Shown here: positions 20,899 to 32,930 of the stretch, piece by piece
Layout: each line of letters opens with the position of its first letter
How positions within the stretch are numbered: the first letter of the stretch is position 1
Assembly: GCA_025331565.1 (NCBI GenBank)
Contig: JAFREQ010000015.1
Coordinates: 186,001 to 250,000, forward strand
DNA: 64,000 bases
DNA from: Holacanthus passer
Lineage: Eukaryota > Chordata > Actinopteri > Pomacanthidae
Direction of reading: 5' to 3'
Translations under genes and position numbers: made by a program
Notes under the pieces: generated by a model
What the model saw: the letters and a program-made list of their open reading frames with translations, nothing else
Databases searched by the model: none
Told to the model about the DNA's origin: nothing

Positions 20899-22692
20899 TG
20901 AACCATGACCCTGTTTTTTTTACTATAGCATACACTGCTGCTGCAGAGTTTGTTTTCTGATGTGAAAGATTTTTGCACTGTCAGCATTTAAAAGTACACA
21001 CAGAAATCTTATCATTGCTGGCAATGTCAAGGTTTTGTTCTGTGGAACCTAATGTCTCAGAAAGTGCTGACAAGGCCCGGGGGGGAGATACAGCACGCAA
21101 AATTAACGCAATGTATTCTTTCAATATTACTTATTTGACTTTCATGACTTGGGGGAAAGTGGCTTGATGGAATATATCCCGACCTCAATAAAGTCACAGG
21201 AAATTAGAGCTCAACACACTGGTTGGGTTTTTGCCGATTTGGAATCAGACTTGAAAGCGAGGCTCTGTGTGCCATTATGGTAAAGTAGCTTCAGTTCTTA
21301 CTACTTAACTGAAAAAAAAGAGAGAAAAAAAATTAGATTAGTGTGAGCGGGGAAAGTAAAGCAAATTTTTTTTCTGGTTCTGTATTATAGGAATGCCATA
21401 GTCCTGCACTTTGTACAGACAAGGGGTGTCTGGACTGTAGGTCTTTGGTACTCTCCTTTGGCATTGATTCAGGAGAACAACTCTGGAAACTCTTTCACCC
21501 CAAAGGTCTATAATGTGTAATGGGGTCAAAACAACAATGATGAAAAACCTAAGCGTACGGGATGACAGCCAAAAAAGGACCCAAATCTGGACAGCTCGGA
21601 CTGGCAGCGCTGCTTCATTCTTTCTGTTCTCCACCACTTATTTTTTCTGCGTAAAAGGTTTCTTTTCTCCTTTTTCTTACCAGACGGACCTGTCCATTGA
21701 AGAACACGGACATATATTTGACACATATAATCAAGACATCAACATGTACACATTAGCCAGACTGGCCCTCCTCAAAGCACTCAGCTTTGACGGGCTTGGA
21801 GATGCTCATTTCCTTGTTCGACCACAATGAATCCACCTTTGTGTGTGTGTGTGAGACGGAGAGAGAGACCGGGAGGGGAGGGGTGCTGTGGGAGAGTGTG
21901 TGTTTCTTAATAGAAGGTGGTTAGAGGTGTCACCCTGCACCCATTTTAATGTGCTCCACAATTACAGCTGTCATTGCTTGAAGATAATGTCTCGGGCTGT
22001 TTTTTTTTTTTCTTCTGTTTCGCTACACATTCACACACACACATGCACACACACTAAAGAGGTGAAATATGGTAGACAAGGAACAGGCCCTTGCTCATAA
22101 AAAACGCCTCAACGACCTCCATCACCCTTGTGTGTGGTTGTGCGTGTGCATGCACTAAAGATGCAAGAAGGCTGTGTCTCTGCGCATGAATTATTATAGT
22201 GTGTGTTTGTGTAGATGTGTGCTTGCATAGGTGTGTTTGTGGGTGCATTTATGTGTGTGTGTGACAATATTTGCTTTGTTGAAAGAGCCCCTTGGTGAGA
22301 GTCACGGTGGTTGTAGCATTCCTCATGCAGCAGTGGAGCTGCTCCAGTGATGTAAAAACACTGTAACAGCCGCTCACTTTAAGACCTGCTGCAAGACCTG
22401 TTTTCTGTAAAAATGCTTGCATGAAACATCATTCGGAGAATTGACGACAGGTTAAATCAAGGATATGCATTTTTCCAGCATAATTTTGAGATGGTGTTCA
22501 GACAGTTACACAAATTTATATCTCATTGACACATTACTTGATTATGCCAAGAGAAAGTCAAGTGTAAAATACAGTATGCCTGGACATAAAATCTCTTATG
22601 TCTCCAACATTTTACACCCAACATTGTAAAACTCTGAAACTTGTCAAAACCCTAAAAGGCTACATGCTACGAAACTCAAGTACACACCGATC
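20899..22692. other. Single-copy non-coding DNA
   Basis: A frame of 105 codons at 21513-21830 has mixed composition but no known motif and no good splice signals at its ends. Short AC/GT tracts occur at 21840, 22032 and 22130-22262. Confidence 0.55.
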
Positions 22693-23055
22693 CTACAACC
22701 CTGATTCCAAAATAGTTGGGATGTGAAAATTAGCTAATCCTTTTTGGCATAAACCCAATTGAAAACAGTACAAAGACAATATATTTAATGTTTGACCTCA
22801 TCAACTTGTAAATATCTGCTTATTCTGAATTTGATGGCAACAACATGTTTCAAACAAGTTGGGACAGGAGCAACAAAAGACTGTGAAAGTTGTGGACTGA
22901 TCCAAAAACACCTGTTTGGATCAGTCCACAGGTAAACAGGTTCATTGGTAACAGGTGATAGTATCATGATTGGGTCTGAAAGGTTCATCCTGGAAAGACT
23001 CAGTCGTTCACAAGCGAGGATGGAGAGAGGTTCACCACTTTGTGAACACATGGTT
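22693..23055 (+). mobile_element. 5' fragment of a teleost DNA transposon
   Basis: The segment opens with ACAACCCTGATTCCAAAATA and then GTTGGGA. It continues through AAGACAATATATTTAATG, AAGTTGGGACAGGAGCAACA, a perfect 16-bp hairpin and CTCAGTCGTTCACAAGC, and ends near AGGTTCACCACTTTGTGAAC. This order matches a repeat I know from many fish genomes. Only the leader region before the expected transposase gene is here; no transposase frame or right end is visible. I leave the superfamily open (Tc1/mariner-like is possible). Confidence 0.7.
22891..22930. repeat. Perfect 16-bp hairpin inside the transposon leader
   Basis: Arms 22891-22906 and 22915-22930 are exact complements around the eight-base loop AACACCTG. 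The same hairpin position is imperfect in the family form I remember, so it may be a structural feature of the element. Confidence 0.85.
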
Positions 23056-23368
23056 ACATAATGGTTGAGGTCTGTTTAGTCATTTTTGATCATATCACAT
23101 GATCTTCATCAGCTGATGGAGTTTACCCAGTAGTCATGGAATTGTCTTGATGGTTTCTTGATGGTGTCTTGATGTTTCCATTTTTTCCTGAGGACTTTAA
23201 GGATTTCTAGTCCATGTCAGCCTGAAAACTGTGTAAATGCTGGAAATATAGTAGTTTAAAGCTTCACAGTGCTGAATACTTATTGTGTAAAATCCTGATC
23301 CTAAATCTGATAAAATCTAGGAAATCTTGTTCTGTAGATGGCCCCAAGCAGGCCAGATAAAACATAGT

Positions 23369-23369
23369 T

Positions 23370-23401
<32 letters not shown>

Positions 23402-23402
23402 T
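23369..23402. repeat. (TTTC)n microsatellite
   Basis: About eight pure TTTC units. Confidence 0.97.
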
Positions 23403-25503
23403 GCATCACCCCCTTAGTAGAAACTATCTCCCGATGAATATGGCTGCTAAATGGTGTGTTGTATTGACTTCACCTCTTCAATATCTGACCTCGCTGTCAG
23501 ATTGCGAGGTAACCCCAGGCTTTCAGTGCTCTTTGTATACCCCCTCTTTCTCTCTGTCTGACTCTTTCTCAGTCTACCTCGCTCTACCCTGCCTTTGAGT
23601 GCTCCATAGATTGGTAACATGACCTCTAATTCTCCCGAGACGAATATGTGCACATGGATAAAAATGAGACAAACGACAAGATGAAGAAGAAGAAGAAAAA
23701 CCAAATGTCTGAAGAAGAATCGACTCGGTGGTGTTTTAATGTCACGCATTTAAGGCGATGATGGGAGATTACACCACATGGTGCACGCACACGCACACGC
23801 ACACACACATACACACTCATACACACATTTGGCTTTGGGGTATGTGAAATCAAATCTCTCCAAATCTCTATTCTGGCGTCACGGAGCTGAAGACGCAAAC
23901 ACAGATGATCACTACTCACACATACACACGTGCACATTACATGCATGCACGCTTACACATATGCAAACACATGCACTTGACACACACACACACACGCCCA
24001 TGCAGATGCACACATGGAGGGGTAACCCTGGTAGATTTATCAGTGGAGGTCTGCAGCACAGTGGCTGCCTTTCTCATTTCATAGGCCACCGGGGCAGAAC
24101 AGGCATGGGCTTGTTCAAATCCAACCCAGCAAGACCAACACATACATACACACACACTCACGCACACACACGCGCATGCATACGCACTTTCTGTTTAGCA
24201 GCTTAACAGATGCCAGCCAGAATCAGTGGAGAGGAAAGGAGGGAGGGATAGAAGAGGGGAGACAGAGACAAGCCGGTGGAAGGAAGAAGGTGGAAAAAAA
24301 AAATGATATCGAGTACTTCTGAAGAGACAGACAAAGAAAGGGAATGGATGATCGACACAGACCAACAGGTGCAGAAAGAGAGAGAGTCATGCAGGTTCTT
24401 CTCCACAAATACAGAGATATCATGTACACGGACAGCTGGATCAGTGGTTTATTCTGCCCTCGGTGAAACACACACACACACACAAAATGTGAGCAAGCTA
24501 AGAGAGGGAAACCGAGGGAAAGATGACTGCAGCGTGTCTGAGACATTTTGTGTGTGTGCGCGCATGTAGTGTGTGTTTGCACATTCTCAATGGAGAAAAT
24601 CTGTGTTTTCTGAGTGCAGCACTGTAAGACCGAAATTTAATTGGATTCTTTGGAAATGATGCAGGCTTATTGGTGTAATGGCTTGCTCATGGTGCGGTTG
24701 GAGTGAGTCCCTGTAACAATACCTAGTGCCTCGTTAGCTTGGCAGCCACACACACACACATTCGTACACGCACATGCACACAGGCACACACACGCTAAAG
24801 AGAGTGTGTAACAAGCGGGCAGACCATGGGTGGGTTCGAAGCTTTGATGAAGGGCCCTATAAGCTGAAAATGGCTACTGTCTGCGACAAGGGCTCGGTGG
24901 GAGGACAAATGAGGACACACACGTGAACAACACACACACACACCCTTGCAAGTGCACACGTGCGCGTACACAAACACACACATTGTATCATTTAGGACAT
25001 CTTTACGATTCTCAGATAGGATATTCCCGTGCAAATTGTATTTTAATAAATGAAGTTAAAATGCTTTGTGAGTTAAAGTGCGGCCAAGCCCTTGAGCAAA
25101 CAGTGAAGTTCCACAAAGAATGTAGCCTTTGGATGATTATCGGCCTTCGTTCCCATGGTATCACAACTACTGAGCTCCTGGAAATGACGGCAAGCCTGAC
25201 CTGTTTTTCCTCTCTCCATTCTCTTGTCCTCTCCTTCTCTTTCCATCTTTCTCCTCCTCTCCACCGTGGTCATAAAACTCAAAGCTCTCAGAGGTACAGA
25301 AGGTTGTTTCAGATGAGTAGACAAACACTTTACACCTTCCTCAGCATCCATTCTTCTTCTCTCAACCTTGGTGGCTCTTTAAAAAAAGCAGCCAGAATAG
25401 GTCTGGATGAAGGGATGGGAGGACGGAAGGTTAAGGCGCTCTTTGATCTGACTGGTTTCAGCCGAGGGAAAATAAAGAGGCAGCCAGGGAAAAATATACA
25501 AGG

Positions 25504-25533
25504 CCCCGGGTGGAGCCTGGGCTTCACCCGGGG
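25504..25533. repeat. GC-rich near-perfect palindrome
   Basis: Fourteen-base arms (25504-25517 and 25520-25533) are complementary with a single G-T mismatch around a two-base centre. They contain CCCCGGGTG and CACCCGGGG. It stands in a small CpG-rich island (about 25485-25590) in otherwise A+T-balanced DNA. Confidence 0.85.
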
Positions 25534-26324
25534 GAGGCGACCCAGCGGAAGAGCCCTGCGTTAGGCTTGAGCGCTGCCCGGCGGGGCCAGGGCTGCTCAT
25601 GTTTTTCTAACATGGTTAGCACATGGGCTAAACTCCCCAGTCATTTATTTAACACACAGACTCCCCACGGCGCTCCCAGATGCCACGAGGCTAAAGGGAG
25701 CAACAAACACCTCATGTGAGGCTGACTCCTTTTCTCATGTGTTTTCTATCCAGTTATTTCCAGTAAATGTCTGCAGGTTGCTCCAGAAAAGGACAGTGAA
25801 GGTGCAAGGCCTCACTGCTGACATGCTGCTCTGAGCTGTAATGCCTTTTTAGCCAGCACTATTGTCTAGTTTCTAGTTTTTTAAACATGGCTGGATTGTT
25901 CTCTTAGGAGAGTCCTTGGCCAAAAGTTTGTTGTTGGGTCCCTATTGACCACCTGCAATACAAAGCACACAGCAGACTACACATGGCAGCTTCACTGTTT
26001 GCCCAGAACCCAGAGGCCAACCAGTGGTCATATAATGAAAAATTACCAACTGGCAGTAGGTTTTCTGTGTGTCAGTGAGTGCGAGGCAATTTTTGAATAA
26101 CACAACGTTATTTAGGATGTGCAACATGCGCGCACAACGTAAACTACAAGAATTCCCTCTACAGGACTGGGTCACATGATTAGTTGATATTTTAAGTGTT
26201 GAGTGTTGCAAGTTCCTATACAACTTTGCAGTTAATAAAATGATTTAAACTCAGTAGACACACAGTTTTGGGGCCTCTGAGTATCTTAGGTCCTGGGGTA
26301 GTCACTAACGTTACCTTGTTGGTT

Positions 26325-26600
26325 GCAATCAATTTCTACTACTAATTTTTCTTCAGTTGCACTCTGCAATTTCCCAGAGCCAAAGTTGATGTAATCAAAT
26401 TGCTTTTTTTGTACAACCAGCAATCCAAAACCAAAAGGTAAGTTTTAAGGTAGTTTTCTATAATATAAAGTACACAGAAAAATAGCTGGAAAAAGAGAAT
26501 GTTTGTTATTTTTGGTTAAAAAATTATCAAAAATTGTTGCTGATTAATTTTCAGTCAATTGACTAAATCAATTAAACGATTAATTGTTTCAGCTGTATGT
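26325..26600. mobile_element. Degenerate teleost repeat ending in ATTAAT-rich terminus
   Basis: The central part reads GCAATTTCCCAGAGCCAAAG and CAACCAGCAATCCAAAACC. The right end is TTGCTGATTAATTTTCAGTC followed by CGATTAATTGTTTCAGCT. The same order of blocks occurs at 41.3-41.8 kb, so this is a repeat family rather than single-copy DNA. No coding capacity is visible. Confidence 0.6.
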
Positions 26601-26975
26601 GAAAGCCAATGCAAAACACGGCAAATGAATGCTTTTTCACCGGGTTGGTTAATGCTTTCCAATCTGCACATGTACCCATTGACACAAACACATACCCATA
26701 CATGCCAGTTGAATCTTCACTGTTTTAGCCTTGTGATATTTGGCATCCTTATTCCACAAACAGAGAGTACACACAATCCCTGTGGGCAGCTTGCTATACC
26801 ACCGAGTGTGTGTGTGTGTGAGAGTGTGTGTTTACCAAGCGAGCAGCAGCAGCTGTGTCAGTAATAGCCCTCTAAGCTGCAGGCTAATGACAGAACTCAG
26901 AGAACGGGGCTCTAACATGGATAGATGTTTAACCCCGTTTAGCCCCGATCTGGAGACCACTGGGCAAACACCATG
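26601..26975. other. Single-copy non-coding DNA
   Basis: Nothing recognisable apart from a short GT tract near 26808. Confidence 0.55.
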
Positions 26976-27020
26976 CACACACACGCACACGCACGTACAC
27001 ACACACACACACACACACAC
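26976..27020. repeat. (AC)n microsatellite
   Basis: AC units with CGCACGTAC interruptions, then a pure run. Confidence 0.95.
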
Positions 27021-27227
27021 GCATTATCCCTGCCCCTATTTCTTTTCTGGTGGCTTTAGTTGTGTGTGTATAAAGGCAACAGAGAGAGAGACATATAGGA
27101 GTAGTGGGGGAACAACATCCTTCACCCTATACATCAGTCCTGCCTCTTTCCCCCTGTTCCCGTGGCAACAAGACCCCACACACAACAACCAGACCCCAAA
27201 TCACCAACCCTCCCACCACATGCATAC

Positions 27228-27290
27228 ACACACATGCACACACACACATGCACACACACACACACACACACACACAAAGGCAAACACACA
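27228..27290. repeat. (AC)n microsatellite
   Basis: AC units with ATGC steps, then a pure run of about 12 units. Confidence 0.95.
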
Positions 27291-27365
27291 CCATGCTTTG
27301 GAGAGCAAGAGGGGTCAGGTGGTCACATCGGTAGAGTGTGTATGGGGGGTTGTTAGCTTTTAGGG

Positions 27366-27368
<3 letters not shown>

Positions 27369-27430
<62 letters not shown>
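27369..27430. repeat. (GT)n microsatellite
   Basis: About 30 pure GT units ending in GCGCGC. Confidence 0.97.
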
Positions 27431-27436
<6 letters not shown>

Positions 27437-27590
27437 CACACACAGCCTGCTCAGCCAGCAGTCTATTGTCCAGTCCCATGAAATGACTGTGAGGTCTAAT
27501 TAGCAAGTTAACAAGTTAAGAGGAGGAGTCTGTCAAACGCTTAGCTCTTTCACCCCAAGGGTCAGCCCACCACCACTGGGTATGTATATG

Positions 27591-27716
<126 letters not shown>

Positions 27717-27902
27717 CTTGTTATAAGGAGTCTGCCTCACCAGCCTCGTTTTAGAGCTTTTGAACGCTCTTATTTAGCTGTGAGAATGTTAATTGATTCA
27801 AATATATTATTTATTAATTACTATATTGGTATTTTGACCCATTTTATTCTTTTTTTTTTCAAAATGTCTCCATTTATTTTTTTTACTGACAAGTAAGGTT
27901 TA

Positions 27903-28378
27903 AAAGAATGATTTGACATTATAGGAAAAACCCTTATTCACATTCTTGCCTGAAGTTAGATGAGAGGATCAATACCACTCTCATCTACACATCTCATCGT
28001 CTTTATGCTAATTATGAAGCTACATCCAGCAGTTGATTAGCTTAGCTTAGCATAAAGACTGCAGATAGGGAGAAAGAGCTGAACTGGCTCTGTCCCAAGT
28101 TTAAAAACCTGTTGAGCAGCACATCTGAAGCTCACTAATCAACACATTATAATTAATTTGTACAAAGAACAAATACTAAATGATGACAAGTTGTGCTTTG
28201 ATTTCCTGATAAGACTAGCCGCGCTCCTGATTCCAGTCTTTGTGCAAAGCTAAGCTAGCAGTCTCCTGGCTGTAGCTTCACATTTAATGGACAGATATGA
28301 GAGTGGTATCAATCTTCTCATCTAATAGTAAAAAAATTAATCAGCTTATTTCCAGAAATGTCAAACTTTTCATTTAAA
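27903..28378. mobile_element. Palindromic-ended non-autonomous DNA element, copy 2 (near complete)
   Basis: About 475 bases with long imperfect terminal inverted repeats. The left end contains GATGAGAGGATCAATACCAC near 27960, and the right end contains its near-exact complement, ATGAGAGTGGTATCAATCTT, near 28297. The outer ends (TGACATTATAGGAAA on the left, TTTCCAGAAATGTCA on the right) also pair. Inside, AGCTTAGCATAAAGACTG on the left mirrors CAGTCTTTGTGCAAAGCT on the right. It encodes nothing and must have been mobilised in trans. It is the best preserved of the three copies in this window. Confidence 0.8.
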
Positions 28379-29619
28379 GTAGCAGTGAAGTGGAAGGTAG
28401 TGTTTTAATTTTAGTGGACCAGCTCTGTATTCTGTCAAAACCTATGTATTTTTTTGACTGTCAACCTAATAAACAGAAGCTTATTAGCAGCCATAATAGT
28501 AGCATTAGCAGTAAATGTAACAAAAGCTGTGAACGTACCAATAATATCAGTCGTATTTGTAGTAGTGCTCTTTTGACTGTGTGTGTGTGTGTGTTGAGTT
28601 GAGAAGCCAGCAGTGTAATAATCAGTGCGGTGAGACGTTGGGGCTATTCTGGGCGTCTTTACGAGTTTTGTCGAGACTCATTTGTAACTGAGCCTGCCAC
28701 AGTAAGAGAAAGACGTGAGTCAAGTTTAAATTCCTGTCTCTCCCAACATCTTAACCCCCTTCCCCACATTTACCCAATTCACTTATGTGAGGCCTGGATG
28801 CCAGCAGTTTAATGTACTGAATGTACAGGGAGAAAATGTTTAATTAAAGCTAATTATTGCAGTGTAGGAATTTAAGCTTCCCATTATTTTTTCATTATTG
28901 TCCTTGTGGCCACATTCTCTCCAAACCACTTTCTGTGCTATTTTATATCAATTTTCTTTGTTCTTCAATGTCATTTCCATCCGTTCCACGTGAATGGCTG
29001 ATCCATCTTTCCCCTCACTCTCTGTTTCTCAGTCTTATGCACTCTCTGTCTTTCTCCCTGTTAATCTGTCTGTCTGTCTCTATATCACTCCCTCAATGAA
29101 CTGAAGCTCTCTACCTCCCACAAAGGCAGCACCATATTTCTCCTCTTAAACATCGGGGGCAATGTGCATTGTCTGGTATGCAATGGAACTTGCCTACAAT
29201 AGAGGTGGATGGCTCAATGTGTGTGTGTGTGTGTGTCAGTGTGTGTGTGCGCAAAGTAGGGGTTCCCCCACCCCCCTTTAAGCAGACAAAGACCCCAATT
29301 TGTCACCTCATGTACAGCTGTTGACCGGGTGGGTTCAGTTTGTATGTGCGCCTATGTTCGTATCTGTGTGTGTATGTGTGTGTGTGTGGTTGTGTGAAAT
29401 TGGGGGGAGGAAAAGCAGGGAGGAGGCAAAGAGGGAGAAAGTGAGGCGGGATACCCTTTTCTGCCCCAATACAACCTCTGAGGGGGCAAGGAAGGGGGGC
29501 TGGGAGGATAGTAAGTAAAAGGGGGTAAATGGTTTTCTGCCCCTTTTCTGTGGGAATGTTTGTGTAAGAGGACAAAGCAGCAGCCACTCTGTTGCTGTGT
29601 GTGGGAGAGTGAAAGTGTT

Positions 29620-29651
29620 GGGGGTGAGGGGGGTGGCTGGGGGGTGGTGGG
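29620..29651 (+). other. G-quadruplex candidate
   Basis: Runs of 5, 6, 6 and 3 G are separated by loops of 3, 5 and 4 bases, which fits the standard G3+N1-7 rule. Confidence 0.7.
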
Positions 29652-30561
29652 TGAAGGCAGCTCTCAGGAGAGGGAGGAGTTTGGGCAGTGAAACCTCCAT
29701 CTTCCATCCTCCATTCATCCACTAATAGTGTCCATCACTACTGTCTTGAGTGTGAGTTTTTGTCTGTGGGGCTTTAGTGACAAATCATGTACACTAAGCA
29801 TTATACCATGGCTGCTGAGAATCCTTGATTCTGATTGGCTGGTGAGTGTTGACTCGAGTAACAGGGCAATATAACCAGACACCTATGATGCAGGTGTTGT
29901 TTAGTTTTATTTTCAAGTCGTTACAGGGAATGTCCTTCATTCACACAGGAAATGAAAAGGCTCCAACAGGTGGGCAATTATAATAATATACAATGTGCAT
30001 ACACCAACAAGAAGATCATTCATATCAAACACCATTTAAAGACACACCATAGCTTATGGTTGTTTAAGACTTTAAGGACCAACACACACATTTATATATG
30101 TTGAAAAACAGTAAAGTATCTCACCTAGCTGGCAGACTTTTTCAACTATCTTAAGGGGAAAAAAAGATTTCAAAACATCATAATACTAAATAAAATTACA
30201 TCCATCCCTTTCTCCCCCATTCGCATCCCATCATGCCCCAGGCCTTCCTCGTATTCAGCCATCAGCTCAGCGCCATCCTGCCTCCAGCCCTTTTCGTCCC
30301 CTGGCTGGCCCCTCATGTTGTGACTCCTGACAACTTCTCCAATTTGCTCTGCTGTGTGAAGAGGCAGGGAGCACATTGATATCTTCCCACCTATACACAC
30401 ACACTCAGGCACAATCTCTCCCCTGCATATGCACACACATACACAAACACACACACACACTGAAGTCATCAATATCCTCCCATTTATAAATGATCTGGCC
30501 CCGGGATAGAGTTTCAAACCTGCTGGGCCCTTCTGCCCCCTGCATGTCACACACGCACGCG

Positions 30562-30567
<6 letters not shown>

Positions 30568-30602
<35 letters not shown>
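30568..30602. repeat. (AC)n microsatellite
   Basis: A pure run of about 17 AC units. Confidence 0.95.
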
Positions 30603-30605
<3 letters not shown>

Positions 30606-31087
30606 CACACTCCTCATTGGTCATTGATTGCCTTCTCAGATTTAACACAGCTCCATCCGTTGTTTGAGCAGCAGTGGGGACCTCTGTCTCTGTCCATGTT
30701 CATCCCTCTGAGCGTGTGTGTGTGCGTGTGTGTGTGCATGTTTATTTGTGCAGTCAGGCATCAGCAAATTTAACCACACAGTGAATGAAGGTCAAAGGAG
30801 TAGAACAGGATCACACCCTCCAGATAGCTAGTTTGTTGTCAAATTATCACCAATGAGGAAACGAAGGAAACAAGAGAAAGAGGGACATAAAGAGAGGAAA
30901 GAGAGGGTGAAAGAGAGAGAGAGAGAGAGAGACTGTATAGTATTTCAGTGTGGATTATCTATTCATTGATTAATGCCAAACTTCTATTCATAGTTGCAGA
31001 GAATGTGGACATGTGGAGCCCTGCAGTCAATGCGTGGTTAGAAATATCAAACTAAGATTCAAACGCTTTGCCTTTTGGTCTTATTAA

Positions 31088-31415
31088 GATGAGTATTTAG
31101 ATCCTTTATTTAAGTAAAAGATGCAATATGTCAATGTAAAAAATACTAATTCAAACGTGTTCAAATGTGAAAGTGCAAACGTGTTATAAGCAAATTTATT
31201 TAGCATATCAAAAGTAACACAGCAAGCGCCTGAGAGGTACAGCACGTTATGTGTGTTTCGTATGTAAAATCTGAATCTGCAAAATTAGTACTGCTCTCAG
31301 ATAAATCTTGTGGATTAAAATGTAAAATGAGTTAAAGTATAAAGAAATTCTCCAATATTGTACCTCAAAATTGTACTTATGTACTGTTCTTGAGTAAATA
31401 TACTTCCACCACTGA
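31088..31415. mobile_element. hAT-like interspersed repeat remnant
   Basis: The segment begins AGATCCTTTATTTAAGTAAA and ends GAGTAAATATACTTCCACCA followed by CTG, with TACCTCAAAATTGTACTTAT just before the end. This is the pattern of a very common fish repeat whose ends read as 'agtaaaagta ... tttccaccactg'. It is A+T rich and non-coding. Assignment to hAT is from recall and is uncertain. Confidence 0.6.
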
Positions 31416-32118
31416 TATTCAAACATTATATGCAGAGTCACAGTTGAGGCTAAACCCACATAAAATCAAATTATCCACTGTTTTATGTGCAGAGTAGTAC
31501 ACATTTTTATAGCTGCCATAAATCTTAAAATGACAGTGTACTATGAATTCAAATTATGAAATGTTTTGTAGCTGATGTTAGGTGGTGTTTCAGGTGAAAA
31601 TAGATTAACAGTGTGCAAGATTCTTTGTTTTCTTTCCAAGTCCAGAGTTTTTGATCCTGCGTGTCAGTCAGTAAGACTTTATGGTGTGTGAGAGCTTTTT
31701 TGAAATTGCAACTTGGACATTTATAAATTATTCTCTTAAACTTCCTTGACTGTGGATCAGTATGTACAAACTAATGCTGTGATCAATCAAATTTTAAATT
31801 CTAATGGCAATCCCAAAATCTCCAAAAATATCAAATATCTCAGGCTGAAGCTTGTGTAATAAAATGATGCAAAGACCTGTAGAATAGACATGAATTTGAC
31901 ATGTTATATTCAACATATACATGTATGTCATCTATCAATCTACAGGCAGAACTTCAAAGCTGCTTGAGGAGGAAATACAATCACTGACTGTCCTCATATC
32001 GATGGCTGTTTACCTCCCTGTCTTCCCAAAATACAGCTCTTAGTCTACCACAAAATCACAGCAAACATGTGCATCTTTGACATAAAGCCACATATTGTTT
32101 GTGAATACCAAACCACCG

Positions 32119-32142
32119 ACACACACACACACACACACACAC
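32119..32142. repeat. (AC)n microsatellite
   Basis: About 12 AC units. Confidence 0.9.
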
Positions 32143-32321
32143 AATCTCTCTCCTCACACTCCAGTGGGCTGTGTCTCACTGTAGATTCCTTAAAACCTGA
32201 TCCTGTCTAAATTTGCAGGCCTTTCCTCATTGATTTCCCCGGGTGAAAATAAGAGGATAGGAAAGCATGTTAGACGTCTCCGGAATCAGAGCCAATCCAT
32301 TAGCAACGATCAATACACTGG

Positions 32322-32366
32322 CAGAGGAGAGAGAGAGCGAGAGAGAGAGGGAGAGAGAGAGGGAGA
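32322..32366. repeat. Interrupted (GA)n microsatellite
   Basis: GA units with GGGA and GCGA interruptions. Confidence 0.9.
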
Positions 32367-32880
32367 CGTGAGTGTTGACAAAACCAAATAAATATAGACG
32401 CGCAAAGAGAGGAGAAATCAGATTAGTGCTGAGAGAATCTAAGCACAACACTTTTAACCCCTAACCTAACAATCTGTGTTTACACCACTGTAAGGAGGGA
32501 GGGGGGGAGGTAGAGGGAGAGAGACGCACAGGGAGGAGGGAGGTTGCGGTCGCGTGGAGAGTACGTCTGTTCCCGACTTGAATTTAACAAGGTTTTTCTG
32601 TGTTGCTGGGTGGCATTAAAAAACTGTACACCCTCACACACATACACACACTCAAACAAGACACGCATATAACTGTTGACATGCATGCCATTCACATAAT
32701 TACTGTGGTGGAGAATAATGTGACTTTGGATTTACGGTCATCTTGCGGCGCTGTGAAATAAGTCCTTTTTCATATAAAGATCATTACATGGTTTCAGAGA
32801 GGCTGAATGTGGAAATATAGGCCATATGTTGCTTAGTAATGTTCCTAATATTGTCTCCTTCTTTTTCTCTGTTTTCCATG

Positions 32881-32930
32881 TGCCTTGTTCTCCATCTGTG
32901 TGGCTTCTCCTCCCAGGTAAGTCCTTTGTT
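32881..32930 (+). other. Candidate recursive splice site (zero-length exon)
   Basis: A pyrimidine-rich run (about 32864-32915) ends in CTCCTCCCAG, and the 5' splice-site consensus GTAAGT follows without a single intervening base (junction 32916/32917). This is the textbook form of a recursive splice site, where a long intron is removed in steps. No upstream acceptor gives a convincing ordinary exon ending here. The closest AG is in GTTGCTTAG near 32835, and its pyrimidine tract is poor. An unrecognised exon ending in CAG remains possible. Confidence 0.5.

Larger units (their letters stand above)
23056..26324. other. Single-copy non-coding DNA with short AC tracts
   Basis: AC/GC-rich interrupted tracts at 23780-24010, 24140-24185 and 24930-24985. 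The 213-codon frame at 24923-25564 crosses an AC tract, a CT tract and the GC-rich palindrome and shows no domain. Confidence 0.55.
28379..31087. other. Single-copy non-coding DNA
   Basis: CT-rich 28990-29095 and a G-rich block (29400-29660) with the G-quadruplex candidate. Short GT tracts at 29220 and 29365, and GA run at 30916-30932. Antisense frames in the G-rich block are Pro/His/Ser-rich artefacts. Confidence 0.6.

Noticed and set aside
21513..21830. 105-codon frame with non-repetitive composition
   Set aside because: It looks less artefactual than others, but it has no motif, no acceptor/donor at its limits and no related frame nearby.
23369..23402. Regular TTTC repeats considered as a CRISPR-like or minisatellite array
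   Set aside because: There are no spacers; it is a plain tetranucleotide microsatellite.
24923..25564. 213-codon plus-strand open frame
   Set aside because: It runs through an AC tract, a CT tract and a GC-rich palindrome, has no recognisable domain and no splice signals at sensible places.
26740..27363. 207-codon plus-strand open frame
   Set aside because: Its middle is three AC microsatellites giving Thr-His runs; the rest has no known motif.
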